A DNA stretch of 64,000 bases from NCBI RefSeq assembly GCF_003056305.1, contig NZ_PYVX01000002.1:434001-498000 (forward strand), written 5' to 3'. Below the pieces are notes generated by a model, which saw only the letters and a list, made by a program, of their open reading frames with translations, was not told the origin of the DNA and did not search any database. The DNA is from Halomonas denitrificans. Lineage in GTDB: Bacteria > Pseudomonadota > Gammaproteobacteria > Pseudomonadales > Halomonadaceae. This document shows, piece by piece, positions 15,243 through 25,592 of the stretch. Positions within the stretch are counted from its first letter, which is position 1, and every line of letters starts with the position of its first letter. Made by a program: the position numbers and the translations under genes.

Positions 15243-16730
15243 ATGTACGAGACACTGAAACGGAGCTGGTTCTCCAACCTCAAGGGCGACACCCTGGCGG
15301 GGATCGTCGTGGCCCTGGCCCTGATCCCCGAGGCCATCGCCTTCTCCATCATCGCCGGCGTCGATCCCAAGGTGGGCCTCTACGCCTCCTTCTCCATGGC
15401 GGTGATCATCGCCTTCGCCGGCGGCCGGGCGGGCATGATCTCGGCGGCCACCGGCGCCATGGCGCTGCTGATGGTCACTCTGGTCAAGGAGCACGGCCTG
15501 CAGTACCTGCTGGCCGCCACCCTGCTCACCGGCGTCTTCCAGATCATCGCCGGCTACCTGCGCCTCGCCGACCTGATGCGCTTCGTCTCGCGTTCGGTGG
15601 TGACGGGCTTTGTCAACGCCCTGGCGATCCTGATCTTCATGGCCCAGCTGCCGGAGCTTACCGACGTCACCTGGCACGTCTACGCCATGACGGCGGCGGG
15701 CCTGGCGATCATCTACGGCTTCCCCTACCTGCCGAAGGTGGGCAAGCTGCTGCCCTCGCCGCTGGTCTGCATCCTGGTGCTGACCGCGGTCTACCTGCTC
15801 ACCGGCATGGAGATCCGCACCGTAGGCGACATGGGCGAGCTGCCCGACACCCTGCCGGTGTTCCTGTGGCCCGAGGTGCCGCTGACCCTCGAGACCCTGA
15901 TGATCATCCTGCCCTACTCGGTGATGCTCACCGTGGTGGGCCTGCTGGAGTCGATGATGACCGCGACCATCGTCGACGACCTGACCGACACCCCCAGCGA
16001 CAAGAACCGCGAGTGCAAGGGCCAGGGCCTGGCCAACCTCGGCACCGGCCTGATCGGTGGCATGGCGGGCTGCGCGATGATTGGTCAGTCGGTGATCAAC
16101 ATCAAGTCCGGCGGCCGCACGCGCCTCTCCACCCTGATCGCCGGCGTGGTGCTGCTGCTGATGGTGGTCTTCCTCGCCGACTGGGTGTCGCAGATCCCGA
16201 TGGCGGCCCTGGTGGCGGTGATGATCATGGTCTCCATCGGCACTTTCAGCTGGGAGTCGATCCGCGACCTCAGAAAGCACCCGCTGAGCACCAACATCGT
16301 GATGTTGGCCACCGTGGCGGTCACCGTCGGCACCCACAACCTGGCCATCGGCGTCTTCGTCGGCGTGCTGCTGGCTGCGCTCTTCTTCGCCAACAAGGTC
16401 GGCAACATCCTCTACGTCGGCGCCGAGACCCCCGAGGAGGGGCATCGCCTCTACAAGGTCGTGGGCCAGGTGTTCTTCGCCTCCTCCGAGCGCTTCGGCG
16501 CCGCCTTCGACTTCAAGGAGACCGTGGAGAAGGTCACCATTGACCTCTCTCGCGCCCACTTCTGGGACATCACCGCCGTCCAGACCCTGGACCGGGTGGT
16601 GATCAAGTTCCGCCGCGAGGGCACCGAGGTGGAGCTGATCGGCCTCAACGAGGCGAGCGCCACCATCGTCGACCGCTACGCGGTGCATGACGACCCGGCA
16701 GCCGTCGAGAAGCTCATGGGCGGCCATTGA
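15243..16730 (+). CDS. SulP-family anion transporter with STAS domain
   Basis: A 495-residue inner-membrane transporter. About 11-12 hydrophobic segments span residues 18-390, starting with [20 protein letters not shown], the SulP family signature. A cytoplasmic STAS domain (about 405-495) contains [20 protein letters not shown]. SulP proteins move sulfate, bicarbonate or dicarboxylates with Na+ or H+; the compact form resembles BicA-like bicarbonate carriers, but the substrate is not decided. The 65-base gap to the universal stress protein suggests an operon and possible regulation of the carrier by the stress protein. The upstream ribosome-binding site is weak. Confidence 0.87.
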   Translation: MYETLKRSWFSNLKGDTLAGIVVALALIPEAIAFSIIAGVDPKVGLYASFSMAVIIAFAGGRAGMISAATGAMALLMVTLVKEHGLQYLLAATLLTGVFQIIAGYLRLADLMRFVSRSVVTGFVNALAILIFMAQLPELTDVTWHVYAMTAAGLAIIYGFPYLPKVGKLLPSPLVCILVLTAVYLLTGMEIRTVGDMGELPDTLPVFLWPEVPLTLETLMIILPYSVMLTVVGLLESMMTATIVDDLTDTPSDKNRECKGQGLANLGTGLIGGMAGCAMIGQSVINIKSGGRTRLSTLIAGVVLLLMVVFLADWVSQIPMAALVAVMIMVSIGTFSWESIRDLRKHPLSTNIVMLATVAVTVGTHNLAIGVFVGVLLAALFFANKVGNILYVGAETPEEGHRLYKVVGQVFFASSERFGAAFDFKETVEKVTIDLSRAHFWDITAVQTLDRVVIKFRREGTEVELIGLNEASATIVDRYAVHDDPAAVEKLMGGH

Positions 16731-16795
16731 CCCGCCTGACGGATCCGGTAGAACGTGGAAGCGACGACAACACACGCCAGTTTCAGGACCAGACG

Positions 16796-17650
16796 ATGAC
16801 AGAACAGGTGATGGCCGCCATCGACGGCTCGCAGTTTTCCGAGGGGGTGTGCGATTACGCGGCCTGGGCGAGCCTCGCGCTCGGCGCGCCGCTGACCTTC
16901 CTGCACGTGGTGGACAACCACCCGCAGACCGCCGAGGCCGACCTCTCCGGCAACCTCGGGCTCGGCGCCCGAGAGCACCTGCTCGAGGAGCTGGCGCACC
17001 TGGACGAGCAGCGCGCCAAGGTGGCCCAGGAGCAGGGCCGGCTGATGCTCAAGGCGGCCAAGGAGCGGGCCGTCGAGGACGGCGTGGCGGAGCCCGCCAC
17101 CCGCCAGCGCAACGGCACCCTGGTGGAGACCCTGGCCGAGCTCGAGGCCGACATGCGCCTGCTGGTGATCGGCAAGCGCGGCGAGGGCGCCCATCAGGCG
17201 AGCGACCACCTGGGCTCCAACCTGGAGCGGGTGGTGCGCACCCTGCATCGGCCGATCCTGATGGCGCCGGAGACCTTCACGCGCCCCGAGCGGGTGATGA
17301 TCGCCTTCGACGGCAGCAAGACTACCCGCAAGGGCGTCGAGATGCTGGCCAAGAGCCCGCTGTTCAACGGCATCCCGGTGCACGTGGTCATCGTCGGCGC
17401 CGAGACCGGGGACAATCGCTCCCAGCTGGAGTGGGCGCTCTCGACCCTGCGCGAGGCCGGCCACGAGGCCGAGGGGGCGATCCGCGCCGGCGACGTCGAG
17501 GAGACCCTGCGCGGCTACCAGCAGGAGCACGGCATCGACCTGCTGGTGATGGGCGCCTACGGCCACTCGCGGGTGCGCCACCTGCTGGTCGGCAGCACCA
17601 CCACCACCATGCTGCGTCGCGCCAGCCTGCCGGTGCTGCTGCTGCGCTGA
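16796..17650 (+). CDS. Tandem universal stress protein
   Basis: A 284-residue protein of two UspA domains. Domain 1 (about residues 1-148) begins VMAAIDGSQFSEGVCDYAAW. Domain 2 (about 155-284) begins VMIAFDGSKTTRKGVEM and ends with LLVMGAYGHSRVRHLLVGST, the ATP-binding G-2x-G-9x-G-S/T type motif. ATP-binding tandem Usp proteins often partner a neighbouring transporter; here it follows SulP directly. The chosen ATG has AGGA about 8 bases upstream; an upstream TTG start is unlikely. A strong hairpin lies just after the stop. Confidence 0.9.
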   Translation: MTEQVMAAIDGSQFSEGVCDYAAWASLALGAPLTFLHVVDNHPQTAEADLSGNLGLGAREHLLEELAHLDEQRAKVAQEQGRLMLKAAKERAVEDGVAEPATRQRNGTLVETLAELEADMRLLVIGKRGEGAHQASDHLGSNLERVVRTLHRPILMAPETFTRPERVMIAFDGSKTTRKGVEMLAKSPLFNGIPVHVVIVGAETGDNRSQLEWALSTLREAGHEAEGAIRAGDVEETLRGYQQEHGIDLLVMGAYGHSRVRHLLVGSTTTTMLRRASLPVLLLR

Positions 17651-17669
17651 TCGCGCGCTTCCCGTCCGA

Positions 17670-17711
17670 CGACACGACGACGCCGGCCCAAAGGCCGGCG
17701 TCGTCGTGTCG
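17670..17711 (+). terminator. Perfect 19-bp hairpin ending the SulP-Usp operon
   Basis: Bases 17670-17688 are perfectly complementary to 17693-17711 across a CAAA loop. The stem begins 20 bases after the Usp stop. No T-run follows, so it may rely on stem strength or serve as an RNA 3'-end stabiliser. Confidence 0.75.
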
Positions 17712-17862
17712 GGCCAAGGGAGGCGCCGGCACGCCGGGCGTGCGATGGCCCGGCGGCGATGGCAAGATGAGCCGTCGCGGCCCCGCCCGAGGCCCTCCGG
17801 GCCTTCGCCCAGCGCGGGCGGCGGCGCGCGATTCCATCCCTTGATTTCCCACGGAGAGCGAC

Positions 17863-18225
17863 ATGAGCATCGAACGTCACGACACCAAGGCCCGCATGAG
17901 CCGCGCGGTGATCCACAACGGCGTGGCCTGGCTGTGCGGCCAGGTGGCCGGCCCCGAGGCGCGCCACGGCGACATCACCGAGCAGACCCAGAGCATGCTG
18001 GCGCGGGTCGATGCGCTGCTCGCCGAGATCGGCTCCGACCGCGAGCACCTGCTCTCGGCGACGATCTACCTCAAGGACGGCAACGACGTGGCCGCCATGA
18101 ACGCTGTCTGGGACGACTGGGTGCCCACCGGCCACGCCCCGGCCCGCACCTGCGTCTGCGCGCCGTTGCCCGCCGACGAGCTGAAGGTGGAGATCACCGT
18201 CACCGCCCTGGTGCCGGGCAACTGA
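17863..18225 (+). CDS. RidA-family (YjgF/UK114) protein
   Basis: A 120-residue trimer-forming RidA-superfamily protein. [16 protein letters not shown], the central [10 protein letters not shown], and the C-terminal [14 protein letters not shown] with VEITVTAL match the family. The Arg of the substrate-carboxylate site is present in PARTC. The branch looks like the RidA4-7 or YoaB subfamily rather than archetypal RidA, so deaminase activity on 2-aminoacrylate is not certain. ACGGAGAG precedes the ATG. It stands alone between two strong hairpins. Confidence 0.82.
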   Translation: MSIERHDTKARMSRAVIHNGVAWLCGQVAGPEARHGDITEQTQSMLARVDALLAEIGSDREHLLSATIYLKDGNDVAAMNAVWDDWVPTGHAPARTCVCAPLPADELKVEITVTALVPGN

Positions 18226-18230
18226 GGGTC

Positions 18231-18259
18231 ACGGCCGGGACGCCTCGCGTCCCGGTCGT
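18231..18259. terminator. Bidirectional hairpin between ridA-like and importer genes
   Basis: ACGGCCGGGACGC (18231-18243) pairs with GCGTCCCGGTCGT (18247-18259), 13 bp with one G-T pair and a 3-base loop. It fills nearly all of the space between two convergent genes and so can end both transcripts. Confidence 0.7.
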
Positions 18260-19783
18260 CTAGCGCTGGCAGGGGTCGTCGATGACGGCGGCCTCGCGGG
18301 GGCGCAGCCGCCGCGAGAGGGCGTCCACGGCGATGTTGAGCAGCGCGGTGACCAGCAGCAGGAAGAAGGCGACGTCGAACAGCAGGTATTCGAAGTTGGC
18401 GTCGATGTAGTAGCCCAGCGTCGCCACGCCCAGCATGCCGAGGATCGCCGTCTCGCGCAGGATCACCTCGGCGCGGTAGTAGAGCAGCGCCAGCATCCCC
18501 GGGTAGACCCGCGGCAGCAGCTCGTAGGCGAAGCGCCCGACGCCGTTGGCGTCCGGCATGCCCGGGGTGATCGCATCGGCGTGGCGCGCCACCAGGAAGG
18601 CGATCAGCGCGCCGTTGTGCAGCGACAGCGCCAGCCAGGCGGGCAGCAGCGACGGGCCGAGCAGCAGCAGGAACAGGAAGGCCAGCATCAGCTCGGGGGT
18701 CGAGCGCAGGAAGAGCAGCAGTCCCCGCCCGGCCAGCCGGGTCGCCGGGTTGCCGAAGTGGCGGCAGGCGAGCGGCCACAGCACCAGGGCCACCAGCAGC
18801 GCCCCGACGCTGCCCAGCAGGCCGAGCAGCAGGGTGTTGCCGATGGCCGGCCCCAGCTCCGGCACCCGCGAAAGCCAGTCGAGCACTCCCGCCCAGTCCC
18901 CCGCCAGCAGCGCCGGCGGCCAGATGTCCTGGCTGACGAAGCGCCACAAGAGGCTCCCGCTCACCTCCGGCCAGGGTGCCAGCAGGAAGGCCCCGCCGAA
19001 CGCCAGCAGCGGCAGCAGCCGGCGGTGTCCCCACCAGGGCAGGCTCGCGATCAGCAGATAGAAGAGCCACAGCAGCGCCCCCGCCTCGTGGTAGCGCCCC
19101 TCGCGAAAGGCGGTCTCCAGCTGGAAGCCCAGGGTCGGCAGGCCGACGAAGCCCAGCAGCACGCTGGCCCGCAGGGCGCACTCGAAGCGGTAGCGGGTGT
19201 AGGCGGCGAGCCGCGTCCAGGCCAGCGGCAGCTCCGCGTAGACGAAGCGCGACAGGCGCGAGACGCCGGGCGGCAGGGCATCCCGCGGTGCGCCGGGGAT
19301 CTGCTCGAGGATCTCCGCGAAGACCTTGGCGAAGATGCCGGCATAGGGGATGGCCAGGGCCATCAGCGCGGTGGCGGCGGAGAGGCCGAACACCTGCAGG
19401 AAGAGCAGCGCCCAGAAGAGCTCGTGGATCGCCCGCACGAAGGCGCAGCCGGCGCGCACCAGCCGCGAGCGGGCGAACAGCAGCGCCAGGGGAAAGCCCA
19501 GCAGCAGCCCGCCGAGCGTCCCCCAGAGGGCCACAGCCACGGTCAGCCCCAGGGCCTCGAGGGGCGACTCCACCGCGCCCCAGGCGGGCCAGGCCAGCCC
19601 CCGGGCCATGCGCGCGAGCTCCCCCCAGGGATCCCGGGTCACCACCGCGAGGTCGGCGAAGGGCGTGAGCAGCATCGCCAGGGCCACCAGCGTCAGGGTG
19701 TGGCGGGCCAGTCGCAGCCCGGTGCTCTGGCCGGCGAGCCAGCCGGGGCGGGACGCGTCTCGCGTGAGGTCGGGCGGGCTCAC
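18260..19783 (-). CDS. ABC importer fused permease, PhnE-like (selenate-type cluster)
   Basis: A 507-residue inner-membrane protein made of two PhnE-like permease domains (about residues 80-250 and 320-500). Each has an EAA-like loop before a GLPTLGFQLETAF or GVATLGYYIDANF segment, the hallmark of phosphonate-type permeases. E. coli PhnE has one domain, so this is a fusion. It starts with GTG at 19783, overlapping the ATPase stop by 4 bases (GTGA). Together with the two upstream genes it forms a complete importer. Confidence 0.85.
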   Translation of the reverse strand: MSPPDLTRDASRPGWLAGQSTGLRLARHTLTLVALAMLLTPFADLAVVTRDPWGELARMARGLAWPAWGAVESPLEALGLTVAVALWGTLGGLLLGFPLALLFARSRLVRAGCAFVRAIHELFWALLFLQVFGLSAATALMALAIPYAGIFAKVFAEILEQIPGAPRDALPPGVSRLSRFVYAELPLAWTRLAAYTRYRFECALRASVLLGFVGLPTLGFQLETAFREGRYHEAGALLWLFYLLIASLPWWGHRRLLPLLAFGGAFLLAPWPEVSGSLLWRFVSQDIWPPALLAGDWAGVLDWLSRVPELGPAIGNTLLLGLLGSVGALLVALVLWPLACRHFGNPATRLAGRGLLLFLRSTPELMLAFLFLLLLGPSLLPAWLALSLHNGALIAFLVARHADAITPGMPDANGVGRFAYELLPRVYPGMLALLYYRAEVILRETAILGMLGVATLGYYIDANFEYLLFDVAFFLLLVTALLNIAVDALSRRLRPREAAVIDDPCQR

Positions 19784-20502
19784 GGCCTCGCCCCCGCGTT
19801 GCCCTCACCCTGTTGCGTGACACCGCCCGGGGCGGTGCCGGCGTCCGGGTAGAGGGCGTCCAGGTCGGCCAGGCGCAGCGAGTGTGCCGGGGCGTCGATC
19901 ACCAGCCGGCCGTCGCGCAGCCCCCAGACCCGGTCGAAGTGGGTGAGCGCCAGCTCCCGCTGGTGCAGGGCGATCACCGAGGTGGCGTGGCGGGCGTCGA
20001 TCAGCTCGAGCAGGCGCAGCGCCTGGTGGGGGTCGACGCTGGCCACCGGCTCGTCGCCGAGGAAGAGGGTGCGCCGCTGGTAGAGCGCCCGGGCGATGGC
20101 CACCCGCTGGCGCTGGCCGCCGGAGAGCTGGCCGACCGGTCGGCGCATCAGCCCCGCCAGGCCCAGGGCCTCGCAGAGCTCGGCGACCTGGCGCCAGGGC
20201 TCGGCCAGCGGGCGCACCAGGTTCCACAGGTTGGCCAGCGCCGAGTGTTCGGCGAGCCGTCCCATGTAGACGTTGTGGTAGACCGCGAGCCCCGGCACCA
20301 GGCCATGCTGCTGGGGGCACCAGGCGGCCGTCTCGCCCAGCCGCTGGCGCAGCGCCTGGAGCAGGGTCGACTTGCCGGCGCCGCTCTGGCCGAGCAGGGC
20401 GACCCGCTCGCCGTGGCGAAGGCCCAGGCGCAGGCCCGGCAGCACCACCCGGTCGCCGTGCCCCAGGTCGACGCCCTCCAGGGCGAGCAGCGACGCGTCC
20501 AT
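19780..20502 (-). CDS. ABC importer ATPase, PhnC-like
   Basis: A 240-residue ATPase. Walker A is LGQSGAGKST, the signature LSGGQRQRVAI, Walker B RTLFLGDEPVASVD, and the switch His lies in VIALHQRELAL. The VYHNVYMGRL segment after the Q-loop is typical of PhnC-like subunits. It sits between the binding protein (1-base overlap) and the permease (4-base overlap). Confidence 0.88.
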   Translation of the reverse strand: MDASLLALEGVDLGHGDRVVLPGLRLGLRHGERVALLGQSGAGKSTLLQALRQRLGETAAWCPQQHGLVPGLAVYHNVYMGRLAEHSALANLWNLVRPLAEPWRQVAELCEALGLAGLMRRPVGQLSGGQRQRVAIARALYQRRTLFLGDEPVASVDPHQALRLLELIDARHATSVIALHQRELALTHFDRVWGLRDGRLVIDAPAHSLRLADLDALYPDAGTAPGGVTQQGEGNAGARP

Positions 20503-21353
20503 CAGCGCAGCAGGCCGAGCTCTTCGGCGACGTCCTCGATGGGCGCGTAGAGGGCGTTGTCGGCGGGGATGAAGCCCTCCCGCGGGAAGCTCGCCAGGAG
20601 CGCCGGGTCGTCCATCTCGAGCAGGGCCGCGCGGACCCGGTCGGTGAAGCCCTCGCCGAAGCGCTCGTCGACGTCGCCGCGCACCGTCCAGTTGTAGTCG
20701 GGGTAGGGCGGCGTTTCCCAGATCACCTCGACCTTGTCGGTATCGACCCGGCCGTCGGCGACCGCGGCGTCCCAGACGCTGAAGTTGACCGCGCCCAGCT
20801 CCCAGGTGCCGGCTTCCACCAGGGCGATGGTGCGCGAGTGGTCCCCGGAGAAGCCGACCCGGGAGAAGAGCTCGTCGGGCGCGGCGTCGAAGCGCTCGCG
20901 CAGGTAGTGCTCGGGCATCAGGCGCCCGGAGGTAGAGGTGCGCGAGCCGAAGGTCAGGCTCTTGCCCTCGATCGCCTCGGGGAGGGTCTCGGCGGGTTCG
21001 AGGCCGGTGGAGCGGTGGGCGATGAGGTAGCTCTTGAACTCGGCGTCCTCGCTTCCCTGGGCCAGGGCCTCGGAGCCCGGGACCAGGCGGCGTGCCTGCA
21101 CCCCGGAGAGGCCGCCGAACCAGGCCAGCTGCACCTGGTCGTTGCGAAAGGCGCTGACCGAGGCGCCGTAGGACTTCACCGGCACGTACTCCACCTCGAC
21201 GTCCAGGCGCGACTCGAGGTAGTCCGCGACCGCCGAGAAGCGTTCGATCAGCCGCGACTGGTCCTCGTCGGGGATGGCGGTGAAGCGGAAGGTGTCGGCG
21301 GCGGCGCCCTGTGCGAACAGGCAGAGGGCGGCGGGTACGGCGAGCCAGCGCAT
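20502..21353 (-). CDS. Putative selenate ABC transporter substrate-binding protein
   Basis: A 283-residue periplasmic binding protein of the PhnD-like superfamily. The signal peptide is residues 1-19 (MRWLAVPAALCLFAQGAAA). Mature motifs FRFTAIPDEDQSRLIERF, VEYVPVKSYGASVSAFRND, LAWFGGLSGVQARRLVPG and FSGDHSRTIALVEAG match, from memory, the family annotated as putative selenate transporters. The substrate assignment of that family is indirect, and no selD or selU gene is nearby. ATG 21353 has GGAG about 7 bases upstream. It is first in the operon, followed directly by ATPase and permease. Confidence 0.82.
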   Translation of the reverse strand: MRWLAVPAALCLFAQGAAADTFRFTAIPDEDQSRLIERFSAVADYLESRLDVEVEYVPVKSYGASVSAFRNDQVQLAWFGGLSGVQARRLVPGSEALAQGSEDAEFKSYLIAHRSTGLEPAETLPEAIEGKSLTFGSRTSTSGRLMPEHYLRERFDAAPDELFSRVGFSGDHSRTIALVEAGTWELGAVNFSVWDAAVADGRVDTDKVEVIWETPPYPDYNWTVRGDVDERFGEGFTDRVRAALLEMDDPALLASFPREGFIPADNALYAPIEDVAEELGLLR

Positions 21354-21439
21354 GTCGGTCTCCGGAGTGGTCGATGGCCCGCCATTGTTGTGCCTCCCCG
21401 CCGGCCTGGCAAGTCGGGTGGGCCCTCGGCGCCGGGGCG

Positions 21440-22309
21440 TCAGCCCGGGTCGCGGCCGTCGAGGGGGTAGCGGGTCGGCTTGAGGCTGTCCTTGATCTTC
21501 TTCAGGTGCGGCAGGAAGTCCTCGCCGCGGCGCAGCGTCATGCCGGTGGCCAGCACATCGATCAGCGTCAGCTGGATCATCCGCGAGGTCATGGGCATGT
21601 AGTAGTCGGTATCCTCGGGGGTCGAGACCTCCAGGGTCTCGGTGCACTCGGCGGCGAGCGGCGAGCCCGGGGCGGTGATGCCGAGCACCACGGCGCCGTT
21701 CTCCCGGGCCAGCCGGGCGATGTCGACCAGGTCCCGGGTGCGCCCGGTCCAGGAGAGCATCACCACCACGTCGCCGGTGTGACAGGCGGCGGCGATCATG
21801 CGCTGCATCAGCACGTCGATGTAGGCGCTGACCGGGAGGTTGAAGCGGAAGAACTTGTGCTGGGCGTCCTGGGCCACGGCGCCCGAGGCGCCCAGGCCGA
21901 AGAAGTGCAGCTGCCTGGCCTGGATCAGGTAGTCGACGACGCGCTCGATGCGCTCCGGGGCGACCTCGCGGCGCGCCAGGTCCAGCGCGGCGATGGTGGC
22001 GCCGAAGATCTTGCCGGTGTAGTCCGCCGCGGTGTCGTCCGGTTCCACCGCCTGGCTGACGTAGGGCGTGCCGCCGGCCAGGCTCTGGGCCAGCTTGATC
22101 TTGAAGTCGGGATAGCCCTTGGCATCGAAGCTGCGGCAGAAGCGGTTGACCGTGGGCTCGCTGACCGAGGCGAGCTGGGCCAGGGTGGCAATGCTCATGC
22201 TGGTCGCCGAGGCCGGATCGTTGAGGATGACGTCAGCCACCTTGCGTTCGGATCGGTTGAGCTCGTCGAGCTGGCGGCGGATGCGGTCGAGCAGATCGTG
22301 TCGGACCAT
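21440..22309 (-). CDS. hexR: HexR, RpiR-family repressor of sugar catabolism
   Basis: A 289-residue regulator. The N-terminal helix-turn-helix (about residues 1-77) contains [19 protein letters not shown]. The C-terminal SIS domain (about 125-260) contains [18 protein letters not shown] and [15 protein letters not shown] and in HexR senses 2-keto-3-deoxy-6-phosphogluconate. Divergent placement from zwf, with a HexR-type palindrome in the 220-base gap, is the classic arrangement. HexR normally represses zwf, edd and eda and is released when the Entner-Doudoroff pathway is running. Confidence 0.93.
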   Translation of the reverse strand: MVRHDLLDRIRRQLDELNRSERKVADVILNDPASATSMSIATLAQLASVSEPTVNRFCRSFDAKGYPDFKIKLAQSLAGGTPYVSQAVEPDDTAADYTGKIFGATIAALDLARREVAPERIERVVDYLIQARQLHFFGLGASGAVAQDAQHKFFRFNLPVSAYIDVLMQRMIAAACHTGDVVVMLSWTGRTRDLVDIARLARENGAVVLGITAPGSPLAAECTETLEVSTPEDTDYYMPMTSRMIQLTLIDVLATGMTLRRGEDFLPHLKKIKDSLKPTRYPLDGRDPG

Positions 22310-22448
22310 GGTCAGTGCAGTCTCCGGCGAGGCGCCCTCGGCGGCGCGGGATGGAACATGGGTGATGTGGTGATTTAACTACATTATGCTGGCTATCCTG
22401 AGGGAAGCGCAAAGGAGCGAGCGGTGATATCCTCGCAGTCCTCTGACA

Positions 22449-22465
22449 TTGTAGTAAGCTTACAA
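22449..22465. promoter_or_regulatory. HexR operator candidate in the hexR-zwf gap
   Basis: TTGTAGTAAGCTTACAA is a near-perfect palindrome that fits the known HexR pattern TTGT-N-ACAA / TGTAAT-N3-ATTACA. A second, weaker half-type site reading TGTAGTTAAATCAC on the minus strand lies near 22370-22383. The site is about 65 bases upstream of the zwf start, in an AT-rich stretch, and could serve both directions. Confidence 0.8.
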
Positions 22466-22529
22466 GATTCTTTGCGGTGTGCCGCTTGATTGCGCTATTT
22501 TTTAGGTAAGTTAACTAGACGGGGCGGAC

Positions 22530-24026
<1,497 letters not shown>

Positions 24027-24027
24027 C

Positions 24028-24705
24028 ATGGGCGAGATGACACCTGATCCCCGCGAGGTCCTGGCCCGGCAGCTCGCCGAGGCCGTGGCCGAGGCGCTGC
24101 GCGCCGATCTGGCCGAGGCCGAGCTCGCCCTGCTGGTGGTATCCGGCGGCTCGACCCCGGTGCCCTTCTTCGAGGCCCTGGCGAGCATGGCGCTGCCCTG
24201 GTCGCGCATCGAGGTGACGCTCGCCGACGAGCGCTGGGTGGAGGCGTCCGCCGACGACAGCAATGCGCGCCTGGTACGCGACCACCTGCTGCAGGGGCCG
24301 GCCGCCGAGGCCCGCTTCGTGCCCTTGACCAGTGCCGCGGCGACCCCCGAGGAGGGGGCGGCCGAAGTGGGCGAGCGGATCGCGGCCCTGGCCTGGCCGG
24401 CCAGCGCGGTGATCCTGGGCATGGGCGATGATGGCCACACCGCCTCGCTGTTTCCGGACAGCCGCGAACTCGAGCTGGCGCTGTCCACCGCGGCCCCGGT
24501 GGTGGCGGTGCGCACCCCGAGCCAGCCCCAGCCGCGCATCACCCTGAGCGCCGACCGCCTGCACCAGGCGCGTCGCCACTTCCTGCACATCGCCGGCGAG
24601 GGGAAACGTAGCGTGCTGGCTCACGCCCTGGGGGGCGACGATACCCGCACACTGCCCATCCGCGCTTTTCTTGCCTGTCCGCTGGGCATCTATTGGGCGC
24701 CCTGA
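24028..24705 (+). CDS. pgl: 6-phosphogluconolactonase
   Basis: A 225-residue enzyme of the NagB/DevB superfamily that hydrolyses 6-phosphogluconolactone. VVSGGSTPVPFFEAL, the LADERWV motif and GMGDDGHTASLFP are the family's phosphate-binding and catalytic signatures. The ATG at 24028 lies one base after the zwf stop; another ATG at 24037 is possible but gives a shorter product. Placement between zwf and eda is the usual gammaproteobacterial order. Confidence 0.93.
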   Translation: MGEMTPDPREVLARQLAEAVAEALRADLAEAELALLVVSGGSTPVPFFEALASMALPWSRIEVTLADERWVEASADDSNARLVRDHLLQGPAAEARFVPLTSAAATPEEGAAEVGERIAALAWPASAVILGMGDDGHTASLFPDSRELELALSTAAPVVAVRTPSQPQPRITLSADRLHQARRHFLHIAGEGKRSVLAHALGGDDTRTLPIRAFLACPLGIYWAP

Positions 24706-24756
24706 ACCCGAGTCCCCGATCCGACGTTACGGCCCGATTCTTCTGGAGCAAACGAC

Positions 24757-25419
24757 ATGACCATCGACAAGCAGCTGCCCTCCACTCGCACCACCGAGCT
24801 CGACAGCATCTGCCTCAAGGCCGAGGTGATCCCGGTGCTGGCCATCCAGCGCGTGGAGGATGCCGTGCCGCTGGCCACGGCGCTGGTCGAGGGTGGCATC
24901 ACCGTCCTCGAGATCACCCTGCGCACCCACTGCGCCCTGGAGGCCATCCGGCGCATCAAGGCGGCACTGCCCCATGTCAGCATCGGCGTCGGGACCGTGC
25001 TGACGCCTTCCCAGTATCGCCAGGCCGAGCAGGTGGGCGCCGACTTCGTGGTGACCCCTGGCACCACCGAGGCGCTTTATCGCTACGGCGTGGAGAGTCC
25101 GGTGCCGATGCTGCCGGGCATCGCCACCGTCTCCGAGCTGATGATCGGCTGGCAGTTCGGCTATCGCCGCTTCAAGTTCTTCCCCGCCGAGGCGAGCGGC
25201 GGGACCAAGGCGCTCAAGGCCTTCGCCGGGCCGATCGCCGAGGCCCGCTTCTGCCCTACCGGTGGTATCAACCCGGACAATGCCGGGGACTACCTGGCGC
25301 TGCCCAACGTGATGTGCGTGGGCGGGACCTGGCTGACCCCGAAATCGCTGGTCGAGGCCGGCGACTGGAGCGCCATCCGCCGGCTCGCTCGGGAGGTGGC
25401 CGACCGCTTTCATCACTGA
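24757..25419 (+). CDS. eda: KDPG aldolase (2-keto-3-deoxy-6-phosphogluconate aldolase)
   Basis: A 220-residue class I aldolase that splits KDPG into pyruvate and glyceraldehyde 3-phosphate. VIPVLAIQRVEDAVPLA, GGITVLEITLRT with the catalytic Glu, GVGTVLTP and FKFFPAEASGG with the Schiff-base Lys are all present. It ends the zwf-pgl-eda operon, 51 bases after pgl with TGGAG as ribosome-binding site. A rho-independent terminator follows at 25477. Confidence 0.95.
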   Translation: MTIDKQLPSTRTTELDSICLKAEVIPVLAIQRVEDAVPLATALVEGGITVLEITLRTHCALEAIRRIKAALPHVSIGVGTVLTPSQYRQAEQVGADFVVTPGTTEALYRYGVESPVPMLPGIATVSELMIGWQFGYRRFKFFPAEASGGTKALKAFAGPIAEARFCPTGGINPDNAGDYLALPNVMCVGGTWLTPKSLVEAGDWSAIRRLAREVADRFHH

Positions 25420-25476
25420 GGGCTCGCTGCGCCCTCTCCCTGGCTTTTCTCTCCACCGCCAACCGCCGCCCTGTTG

Positions 25477-25506
25477 CCCCGGCCTTCTGCCGGGGTTTCT
25501 TCTTCT
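25477..25506 (+). terminator. Rho-independent terminator of zwf-pgl-eda
   Basis: CCCCGGC (25477-25483), loop CTTCT, GCCGGGG (25489-25495), then TTTCTTCTTCT. It lies 57 bases after the eda stop and before the convergent pgi gene. Confidence 0.85.
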
Positions 25507-25592
25507 GGTCCCCCGTCCTCCGGTGTCCGTCACCGCCAGTGCCCGCCAGCGACTCGCGTCCCGCTGCGCGGCGGGCGAGCAGGCGGCATGGA

